Assembly: GCA_964493075.1 (NCBI GenBank)
Contig: CAZBNU010000149.1
Location: forward strand, 1 to 10,239
Length of the DNA: 10,239 nt
From: SLFT01 sp964493075
GTDB taxonomy: Bacteria; Hydrogenedentota; Hydrogenedentia; Hydrogenedentales; CAITNO01
Direction: 5' to 3'
Shown here one piece after another: positions 1 to 5,491 of this stretch. The notes under the pieces were generated by a model. That model had not been told where the DNA came from. It worked only from the letters and a program-made list of their open reading frames with translations, and searched no databases. The position numbers and the translations under genes were made by a program. Each line of letters opens with the position of its first letter. The first letter of the stretch is position 1.

Positions 1-567
1 ACCCCAACTGCTCTTTACCAATGACGGCTCAACCATCACATGATCCATATCCCCGCCAGTCGCATAAAGAAATGGGTTCGCCTCCGACACATTCGGGAAA
101 CGCGCCCGTGTCGCCCGTTTACCATCAACAAACAACTGCCGGAAATTCCAGTTCTTCAGATTAGACGGCAAATCAACATGCCATACCCCGTCTTGTTCAC
201 TTGCTGCCCACGTACCGGTAATCGGAACACCACCACTGAGCACCACCCGTTCCCCATCCGCTGCACGCCAGGTAACAGGCGCTTTCTCCGTTCCCGAATG
301 CTGGGGTGCCAGCAGTAATGGTTCCGGCAAGTAATAAGTTCCTTCACGCAGGATAATTTCGATGGGTTCCTTGTCTGACAATTTACAGGCCATATCCCGT
401 GCGTGGGTCAACGTAGCAACAGGTGCTGTTATTGTTCCCTGATTGGCGTCACTGCCTTCCGGGGCAATAAACAATTCAACGGCAATCGCGTTTCCTGCAA
501 GAAACAAAACAGGTATGCAAACGGTAATAATCACTGTTGCACCGAAAGATCTATACATTTTATCCAT
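1..567 (-). CDS. Secreted right-handed beta-helix protein, GH141-like (5' part, runs off left edge)
   Basis: The minus strand is open without a stop from an ATG at 567 to base 1, giving the first 189 residues of a longer protein. AAGGA lies 8 nt before the ATG and favours this start over the in-frame ATG at 558. Residues 1-29 form a Sec signal peptide: basic start, hydrophobic core around 10-24, likely cleavage after AIA. The mature start, ELFIAPEGSDANQG near 31-44, followed by EIILREGTYYL (70-80), is the usual opening of parallel beta-helix carbohydrate-active proteins. QLFVDGKRATRARFPN (144-159) is a segment typical of the group related to glycoside hydrolase family 141. Catalytic residues would lie beyond the window, so substrate and activity cannot be read. 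It is divergent to the ThuA operon. Alternatives are a polysaccharide lyase-like or non-catalytic beta-helix protein. Export and fold are well supported; the family number is inference. Confidence 0.85.
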   Translation of the reverse strand, partial: MDKMYRSFGATVIITVCIPVLFLAGNAIAVELFIAPEGSDANQGTITAPVATLTHARDMACKLSDKEPIEIILREGTYYLPEPLLLAPQHSGTEKAPVTWRAADGERVVLSGGVPITGTWAASEQDGVWHVDLPSNLKNWNFRQLFVDGKRATRARFPNVSEANPFLYATGGDMDHVMVEPSLVKSSWG

Positions 568-646
568 AGTCTGATTCCTTTTATCTGTACAGTCCTGCCA
601 GAACAGCGGCGCGCAGATAATTTTATAACGGTTGTCCTTCCAGAGT

Positions 647-675
647 ATGATAGCAGCTACGCTTTCATCCTGCAA
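647..675 (-). promoter_or_regulatory. Possible promoter of the beta-helix gene
   Basis: On the minus strand, TTGCAG (675-670) and TATCAT (652-647) are separated by 17 nt. The -10 box is preceded by TGC, giving an extended -10 element. It lies about 80 nt before the ATG at 567. The -10 matches the sigma-70 consensus at five of six positions, the -35 at only three. This is a pattern match only. Confidence 0.3.
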
Positions 676-705
676 TTGAAAGCTACCCTGATGGTATGCC
701 ACTAT
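676..705 (+). promoter_or_regulatory. Possible promoter of the ThuA operon
   Basis: TTGAAA (676-681) and CACTAT (700-705) are 18 nt apart on the plus strand, and TGC precedes the -10 box. The -10 is a weak match (three of six). The gap to the ATG at 758 is 52 nt. The box abuts the oppositely facing promoter candidate at 647-675, so both could share one regulator binding site; a CAATTG palindrome (674-679) lies at the junction. Weak evidence. Confidence 0.2.
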
Positions 706-757
706 GACTTAAACAATCTTTCGTTGTTGCGCTGAACCAGAACGTAAGGAACACGGT

Positions 758-2491
758 ATGATTAAATCGAACGATATGAAGACAAGAACAACAGCAGCAT
801 TTCTGCTTATAGCGTTGGGATGTCTGCTAACACCCCTGGCTGCCTTGGCCTATGAAACCAGCACTGCCGCAGACGGCGATTATGTCATCAGCGATGAGGA
901 TCAGGCGAAGATTATGGCAGCGCTGCCTGACACCGCTCCAGCCTCTCCCATCAAGCCGCGGAAATTACTCATCTTCGATCTCAACGTGGTCTATGGCGGC
1001 CATCCTTCGCGGTTCTACGCGAACCTCGCTTTCCAAGAGATGGGCAAGAAGACAGGTGCCTTTGAGGTGGTCATCAGCCGCGACCCGGCGGTATTTGAAA
1101 AAGAGAATCTATCCCAATTCGATGCCGTGTTTCTGAACAACACGGTAGGCAACCAATTCACTGATCCCAGACTTCGCCAGAACCTACTGGAATTTGTCTA
1201 TGGCGGCGGCGGTCTTATGGGCATGCACGGCACGGCTGTCGCTTTCTGGAACTGGGACGGCGGCGGCGATGACTGGCCGGAGTTCGGGCGTATGCTCGGT
1301 GGACGTGGCGCACAGCATCGCGATGCGCAGGAAAAATGTTTCATGAAAATTGACTCGCCCGGGCATCCGCTCCTGGCATCGTTCCCCAAAGAGGGCTTTG
1401 AACTCAGCGACGAGTTCTTCCGTGTCGGCGATCCCTATTCCCGTGACCGTGTGCGGGTGCTTTTCAGCATAGACACAGAAAAAACAGACCTCGGCGCGAA
1501 AACGCCCGAACGGGAAGACCAGGACTACGCCGCTGCATGGGTGCGCCATTTTGGTCGTGGACGTGTGTTCTACACCTCGTTCGGCCACAATCCGTATCTG
1601 TTCTGGGACACCGCCATGCTGAAATTCTATCTTGCCGCAACGCAGTTTGTCCTCGGCGATCTGGATGTGCCGACCATTCCGAGCGCCCGGCTGACTCCCG
1701 CCATCGAAGCGCAGGAAAAACTCGGATGGAATCTGGGTATCGTTGCCTACACCTTCCATCGGTATACGCTTTTTGAAACTATCGAGAAGACGAACAAACT
1801 TGGCATCGCCTACCTGGGCGGCCTGGATTTCCAGAAGGTGGGCGGCGGCATTGACAAGAACTTCAATGCCGACCTGTCCGACGAAGAACTGGCGGCGATC
1901 CGTCTTAAACTGGACGATGCAGGCGTGCGCATGTTGACCTGCTTCTACTCCGCCATCCCAGGCGACGAGGAAGGTTGCCGGAAAGTGTTCGAGTTTGCCC
2001 GCAAAATGGGCATCCAAACCCTGATTTCCGAACCACCTCTGGAAGCGCTCGACACCATTGAAGGGTTCTGCAACGAATATGAGATTGACCTTGCCCTCCA
2101 TAACCATGATCAAAAGGCTTCGCCCAACTACTGGAGTCCCGAAGCCGTGATGAAGGTTTGTAAAGATCGCGGCCCACACATTGGCGTCTGCGCCGATATG
2201 GGCTATTGGATGCGCAGCGGCATTGACCCTGTGGCCGCAGTCAGTGTCATCGGCAATCGTCTCTTTGAAGTGCAGATGCACGACCTTAACGAGTTAAGCC
2301 CTGACGGTCATGATGTCCCTTGGGGTACGGGCGTCGGCAACACACGCGCGTATCTTGAAGAAGTCTTCCGTCAAGGCGTTAAACCCAGAATGTTCGGACT
2401 CGAGTATTCCTACGACTTTCTCGATTCCATGCCCGAAGTGGAACAGTCCGCCCGGTTCTTTGACACAGTAACCCTGGACTTGGCGAAGTAG
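758..2491 (+). CDS. Exported ThuA domain + xylose isomerase-like TIM barrel fusion protein
   Basis: A 577-residue two-domain protein. Residues 1-31 are a Sec signal peptide (basic start, hydrophobic core, cleavage near ALA before YET). AAGGA seven nt before the ATG at 758 supports this start; Met7 is the alternative. Residues about 68-300 form a ThuA-like class I glutamine amidotransferase fold (trehalose utilisation family): LLIFDLNVVYGGHPS, GGGLMGMHGTA (150-160), SDEFF (217-221) and GRVFYTSFGHN (268-278). Residues about 318-577 match the xylose isomerase-like/AP endonuclease 2 TIM barrel (PF01261). They carry candidate metal and catalytic residues E425 (SEPP), HNH 448-450, D480 (CADMG), H508 (QMHDLN) and E549 (GLEYS), so the barrel looks active. 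ThuA acts on 3-keto-sugars in rhizobia; the barrel family isomerises or epimerises sugars. The true substrate is unknown. It is first in an operon-like set ending with a Gfo/Idh/MocA dehydrogenase. Domain calls are firm; the pathway is inference. Confidence 0.9.
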   Translation: MIKSNDMKTRTTAAFLLIALGCLLTPLAALAYETSTAADGDYVISDEDQAKIMAALPDTAPASPIKPRKLLIFDLNVVYGGHPSRFYANLAFQEMGKKTGAFEVVISRDPAVFEKENLSQFDAVFLNNTVGNQFTDPRLRQNLLEFVYGGGGLMGMHGTAVAFWNWDGGGDDWPEFGRMLGGRGAQHRDAQEKCFMKIDSPGHPLLASFPKEGFELSDEFFRVGDPYSRDRVRVLFSIDTEKTDLGAKTPEREDQDYAAAWVRHFGRGRVFYTSFGHNPYLFWDTAMLKFYLAATQFVLGDLDVPTIPSARLTPAIEAQEKLGWNLGIVAYTFHRYTLFETIEKTNKLGIAYLGGLDFQKVGGGIDKNFNADLSDEELAAIRLKLDDAGVRMLTCFYSAIPGDEEGCRKVFEFARKMGIQTLISEPPLEALDTIEGFCNEYEIDLALHNHDQKASPNYWSPEAVMKVCKDRGPHIGVCADMGYWMRSGIDPVAAVSVIGNRLFEVQMHDLNELSPDGHDVPWGTGVGNTRAYLEEVFRQGVKPRMFGLEYSYDFLDSMPEVEQSARFFDTVTLDLAK

Positions 2492-2496
2492 TGCTT

Positions 2497-2570
2497 CGTA
2501 GGCGTACCTTCCCAGGTGCGCCAATGTTTTTGAACGACCAATTCGGCGCACCCGGGAAGGTACGCCTACG
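2497..2570. repeat. Long imperfect palindrome between ThuA-fusion and HEAT-like genes
   Basis: Two 26-nt arms, 2497-2522 and 2545-2570, are inverted copies with one mismatch (A at 2514 faces C at 2553) around a 22-nt spacer. Similarity continues a few bases into the spacer if one base is skipped. The left arm begins CGTAGGCGTACCTTCC and the right arm ends with its complement. It starts six bases after the stop of the ThuA-fusion gene and ends 20 nt before the next GTG start. There is no T-run after it, so it is not a standard intrinsic terminator. The form fits a dispersed palindromic element (REP/REPIN-like) or an mRNA-stabilising hairpin. Copies elsewhere in the genome cannot be seen from here. 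Confidence 0.85.
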
Positions 2571-2590
2571 TAAAACAGAAGGATAATCCT

Positions 2591-3016
2591 GTGAAAGAGT
2601 TGATAGCGAAACTTCAAGCATACGATTGGGGCGGAGACCGCGGCGCATTGGTCGCAATAGACGACATGATCAATGCCGCTTACGGAAACCCGGAAAAACT
2701 CGCTGAAATCGAGCAGGCATTGCTTGAAGTATTGCAGTCCGGTGCTGCGCTTCCCGCAAAAGAATACAGTTGTCGCAAACTCGCCCTCATCGGAACCGAC
2801 GTCTGCATTCCTGTGCTGGCAGAAATGCTGATCAACGCAGAGTTGTCGGACTGTGCGCGCCTCGCACTGGAAGCCATACCCGGGTCTGTCGCGGACGCTG
2901 CCTTGCAAGCCGCCTTGGATAAGGTCGAAGGTGATCAACGGGCAGGCATCGTCAACAGTCTGGATGAACGGAAGAAACGACCCATTGCGGGCGCGGAGAA
3001 CAGCAATGTCCAGTAG
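2591..3016 (+). CDS. Small HEAT-repeat-like protein (possibly a shortened gene)
   Basis: A 141-residue soluble protein without a signal peptide. It starts at GTG 2591, seven nt after a good GAAGGA site; no ATG start fits better. It is mostly helical. Segments such as CRKLALIGTDVCIPVLAEML (61-80), CARLALEAIPG (88-98) and AGIVNSLDERKK (118-129) resemble the short paired helices of HEAT-like repeats found in many PVC-type exported or regulatory proteins. Family members I recall continue after the NSLxER segment with many further repeats. This one ends twelve residues later, so it may be a 3'-truncated relative that stayed in the operon. The last 11 nt overlap the start of the Gfo/Idh/MocA gene, suggesting translational coupling. 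Function is unknown; a protein-binding scaffold role is the general expectation for the fold. Confidence 0.75.
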   Translation: MKELIAKLQAYDWGGDRGALVAIDDMINAAYGNPEKLAEIEQALLEVLQSGAALPAKEYSCRKLALIGTDVCIPVLAEMLINAELSDCARLALEAIPGSVADAALQAALDKVEGDQRAGIVNSLDERKKRPIAGAENSNVQ

Positions 3017-4457
3017 CATCAACGACAACCACATCACCCGGCGCAGTTTTATTGGGCGTACCGCCGCCGTCGCGGGGGTGTTTACCGCACCCATGATTAT
3101 CCCCGCATCCGCACGGGGTGCAGACGGAACCGTAGCGCCAAGCAATCGCATCACCATCGGCCAGATCGGGCGAGGCATTATGGGACGTGGTCATCTGCAA
3201 CGTCTCACACATTCTTCTGATGCGGAGGTTGTCGCGCTCTGCGATGTGGATAAAGTACGCCTGGACGACGGCATGGCGGAATTGGCATCGGCCTACGCCG
3301 ATAGAATCCAAAGTGGTGACTACAAGGGCTGTACTGCCTACAACGACTATCGCGAACTGCTAGCGCGGGACGACATTGACGCCGTGGTCATCGTTACGCC
3401 CGACCACTGGCACAGCCCCATGTCCATCCATGCCGCAGAAGCAGGCAAGGATGTGTACTGCGAAAAACCCATCTCCATCACCGTTGACGAAGGCCGTCAA
3501 CTCGTGGACGCGGTGCGCCGCAATAACCGGGTGTTTCAGAACGGCAGCCAATACCGGACGAACCCAGTCATCCGTCGCGCCTGTGACTTCGTCCGGACAG
3601 GCAGACTGGGAAAGGTCAAGTCCGCCTTTACCCTCTGGGGTGATTTGGGCGGGTTCATCGGCGGAGAACGGTTTCATCCCTACGCGGCGGCGATCAATCC
3701 CGAGGTGACGGCGCGCTCCTTTGCCACCATGGATTTCGCTCTGCCTGGCGAACCCACCCCGGAAGGACTGGATTGGAACCTCTGGGTCGGCCCGGCACTA
3801 TGGCGTCCCTACAATCCGGTCTATCACATCAACCCCTGGCCGGGCGTTGTCCCGTGGTCATTCTGCGAAGACTTTGGCGCGGGCCCCTCCACGTGGTATC
3901 ACTCACACGCGGCGGATGTGCTGCAGTATGCCCTCGGCTATGAAGAAAGCGGTCCCGTTGAATTCATCCACCCGAACAGCAACGCCTTTCCCACACTCAC
4001 CTGCAAGTACGCCAATGGTGAATTACTTCACCTGGTACGAGGCTGGAACGAAGTAAAAAGTCTCTATGGCGCTGTTCCCGATGATGCCATACTGGACGGA
4101 AACTTCGGCGGCGTGGTTGTGGGCGAACGCGGCTGGATTACCACCATGTCCACCGGTTCCGGTGTTCAAGTCGGCCCGGCAGAACTCAAGGCGGAATACG
4201 ACGCCTGGGAACATGATGTCACTCCCCTTGGCGGCAAGGATCACCACGGGAACTGGTTCGAATGCATCAGAACCCGCAACAAACCCCACTCTCATGAAGG
4301 CATCGGCCACCGCGCCGCCGCACTGGGCCACCTGACAATCCTCGCCTACAAACTCGGCCGCTCCCTGAAATGGGATCCCGTGAACGAAATATTCCCCGAA
4401 GACGACCAAGCCAACCGCCTGCTGCGCCGCGCACGCCGTGCGCCTTGGCGAATCTGA
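3006..4457 (+). CDS. Tat-exported Gfo/Idh/MocA family oxidoreductase
   Basis: A 483-residue NAD(P)-dependent sugar dehydrogenase-type protein. The start at 3006 is chosen because GGAG lies seven nt before the ATG and the protein then opens with a twin-arginine signal (TRRSFIGRTAAVAG, 11-24, cleavage near SARGA). The frame is open further upstream, but that stretch overlaps the HEAT-like gene and reads as non-coding. GQIGRGIMGRGH (52-63) is the Rossmann dinucleotide loop, DHWHSP is at 133-138, and CEKP (152-155) is the family's catalytic lysine motif. The remaining 300 residues match the C-terminal oxidoreductase domain, and the protein looks complete. Tat export fits a protein folded around its cofactor before secretion. 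Relatives oxidise sugars or glycosides, often at C3. With the upstream ThuA/isomerase fusion it suggests periplasmic keto-sugar chemistry. The substrate cannot be read. Confidence 0.92.
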   Translation: MSSSINDNHITRRSFIGRTAAVAGVFTAPMIIPASARGADGTVAPSNRITIGQIGRGIMGRGHLQRLTHSSDAEVVALCDVDKVRLDDGMAELASAYADRIQSGDYKGCTAYNDYRELLARDDIDAVVIVTPDHWHSPMSIHAAEAGKDVYCEKPISITVDEGRQLVDAVRRNNRVFQNGSQYRTNPVIRRACDFVRTGRLGKVKSAFTLWGDLGGFIGGERFHPYAAAINPEVTARSFATMDFALPGEPTPEGLDWNLWVGPALWRPYNPVYHINPWPGVVPWSFCEDFGAGPSTWYHSHAADVLQYALGYEESGPVEFIHPNSNAFPTLTCKYANGELLHLVRGWNEVKSLYGAVPDDAILDGNFGGVVVGERGWITTMSTGSGVQVGPAELKAEYDAWEHDVTPLGGKDHHGNWFECIRTRNKPHSHEGIGHRAAALGHLTILAYKLGRSLKWDPVNEIFPEDDQANRLLRRARRAPWRI

Positions 4458-4511
4458 CCCAAAAACTTCTACAGACCAAGGAACTTGAACGCTCCCCCGC
4501 AAAGGAGAATT

Positions 4512-4649
4512 ATGAAACCCGCGAGCAGGGACTGGAGTTCAGCTTGGGCGACAGAGATTATGCTGCTAGTTCCTCCAATGGCAGACGAATGCCATGGGCG
4601 ACTATGTAGGCCGCGAAACTGCCTTTTTCCGGGTGCTCAAATGCCCTAG
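4512..4649 (+). other. Orphan start region with ribosome binding site; possible gene remnant
   Basis: AAAGGAG (4501-4507) stands four nt before an ATG at 4512, 55 bases after the Gfo/Idh/MocA stop and in the same direction. The frame from this ATG gives only 45 residues (starting MKPASRDWSSAW) and ends at 4649. From 4558 it is antisense to the nucleotidyltransferase gene, so most of it is unlikely to be protein-coding. One reading is that the operon once had another gene here that was cut off when the toxin-antitoxin pair arrived. It may equally be chance. No family recognised. Confidence 0.25.
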
Positions 4650-4899
4650 CGGGAAACAGATGCGCTTCGACATCAAGCCCTGCCTCCTTCTGAACTTGAA
4701 ACATGACCTGCGCGCGCCGGCTCAAATCCCAATCATCTATGCCATCCAGGAAAAGCGCGACATCAATATCGCTCCATTGATGCGCATCTCCCTCCACACG
4801 CGAACCAAACACATAAACCGCGCGAACGGGCGTCATCCGCCGTAAAACTTGTGCGGCCGCCAAAGCCTGCCGTCTTACTTCAGCATCGAGAGAAGCCAT
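4558..4899 (-). CDS. MNT-type minimal nucleotidyltransferase (antitoxin of HEPN/MNT pair)
   Basis: A 113-residue protein of the minimal nucleotidyltransferase (COG1708-like, MntA-type) family. It shows the family signature: GS at 32-33, then SDIDVALF with the two metal-binding aspartates D44 and D46. The strand LDVEAHLF (75-82) offers D76 or E78 as the third carboxylate. The usual length is about 100-140 residues, so it is complete. The start at 4899 has an unusually perfect Shine-Dalgarno sequence, AGGAGGTGAT at 4912-4903, lying inside the end of the upstream HEPN gene; the two genes overlap by 25 nt. Known relatives transfer AMP or another nucleotide to the partner HEPN protein and silence it. 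Such action here is inferred from pairing, not shown. Confidence 0.9.
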   Translation of the reverse strand: MASLDAEVRRQALAAAQVLRRMTPVRAVYVFGSRVEGDAHQWSDIDVALFLDGIDDWDLSRRAQVMFQVQKEAGLDVEAHLFPARAFEHPEKGSFAAYIVAHGIRLPLEELAA

Positions 4900-5255
4900 T
4901 GTATCACCTCCTCTGTTTGTCTAAGCGTCTCAGCGGCTGTATCGCGATGAAGAGCGCTGCTTAGACATTCAATTTGCTCAGGATAGCGCGTTTGAATGTA
5001 GTACCCCGATAATTCGCCTATGAACGCTTCGCGGTCGGGGTCCAATCCGACTCCGGCGATCTCGGCCAGGCGCGGCAGATTGTGAAGACGCGGGGGAAAA
5101 TCGCTCGTTTCTTGGACGATAAGGGCTTTCAGCGCTTTCTCGACCGCCTGTTGGCAGCAGAAAACAACGTAGAGGTATCGGCCTGATTGTTGCATGGCGC
5201 GAGCCGTCTCAAGATCGTATCGGGCTTGCTCGACCCAACGTTCTATGCTGTTCAA
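4875..5255 (-). CDS. HEPN domain protein (toxin partner of HEPN/MNT pair)
   Basis: A 126-residue all-helical HEPN protein (PF05168/COG2250 type). Motifs are WVEQARYDLETA (7-18), CQQAVEKALKALI (34-46), PPRLHNL (54-60) and YYIQTRYP (85-92). The start is a TTG at 5255, backed by AAGGAG eight nt upstream; no ATG nearby fits. In toxin-antitoxin systems HEPN proteins act as ribonucleases and are neutralised by the adjacent nucleotidyltransferase. This copy lacks a visible R-x4-6-H motif, the usual HEPN RNase signature: the closest is R56-x-H58. A nuclease role is therefore uncertain. It precedes and overlaps the MNT gene, the normal order. Its TTG overlaps the stop of a possible 36-residue ORF upstream. 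Confidence 0.88.
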   Translation of the reverse strand: MNSIERWVEQARYDLETARAMQQSGRYLYVVFCCQQAVEKALKALIVQETSDFPPRLHNLPRLAEIAGVGLDPDREAFIGELSGYYIQTRYPEQIECLSSALHRDTAAETLRQTEEVIQWLLSMLK

Positions 5256-5362
5256 AATTCGGTCTCCTTACTATCGAGGTAGTCGTGCCAGCACTTGCGG
5301 GTGACGGTGAAGTCGGTAATATCCCACCCGCGAGAGCATAAATAGTCTACTACATTCTTCAT
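5252..5362 (-). CDS. Possible 36-residue leader ORF before the HEPN gene
   Basis: An ATG at 5362 opens 36 residues (beginning MKNVVDYLCSRGWDITDF) and stops with a TGA that overlaps the TTG start of the HEPN gene as TTGA. The HEPN ribosome binding site lies inside it. Such stop-start overlap is typical of translational coupling. Against it, no clear Shine-Dalgarno precedes its ATG and no family is recognised. It could be a real small protein, a regulatory leader, or the tail of a gene cut during insertion of the pair. Confidence 0.35.
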   Translation of the reverse strand: MKNVVDYLCSRGWDITDFTVTRKCWHDYLDSKETEF

Positions 5363-5452
5363 GGTGCATCAACAAAAATAGTTTGTCTCTGATTGAATCC
5401 GCCACCCAATCTAATGTACTCATGATTGGATCAACAGGCCATACATTTAACC

Positions 5453-5471
5453 GTTCCGGATTTAACGGAAC
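5453..5471. repeat. Small hairpin downstream of the FAD oxidoreductase
   Basis: GTTCCG (5453-5458) and CGGAAC (5466-5471) form a six-base inverted repeat around a seven-base loop, about 20 nt beyond the FAD oxidoreductase stop on the minus strand. No run of T follows in that direction, so it is at best a weak terminator or mRNA 3' end structure. The rest of 5363-5491 shows nothing recognisable. Confidence 0.3.
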
Positions 5472-5491
5472 CGCGAAAAGAAAACATCAAA

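Noticed and set aside
403..735. Plus-strand open frame of 110 residues
   Set aside because: Its first half is antisense to the signal peptide region of the beta-helix gene and the rest is intergenic; no ribosome binding site or family similarity.
1184..2281. Minus-strand open frame of 365 residues
   Set aside because: It is entirely antisense to the ThuA-fusion gene, shows no family motif, and reflects the G+C-rich codon pattern of the real gene.
2497..2570. Palindrome as an intrinsic terminator
   Set aside because: No T-run follows on either side, and the next genes continue in the same direction with normal operon spacing.
2853..3005. Longer 5' extension of the Gfo/Idh/MocA gene
   Set aside because: The extension overlaps the HEAT-like gene in another frame and would bury the twin-arginine signal; the ATG at 3006 has its own ribosome binding site.
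2294..3178. Minus-strand open frame of 294 residues
   Set aside because: It runs antisense across the ThuA-fusion end, the palindrome, the HEAT-like gene and the Gfo/Idh/MocA start, all with better evidence.
4023..4502. Minus-strand open frame of 159 residues
   Set aside because: Antisense to the conserved C-terminal domain of the Gfo/Idh/MocA gene with no recognisable motif.
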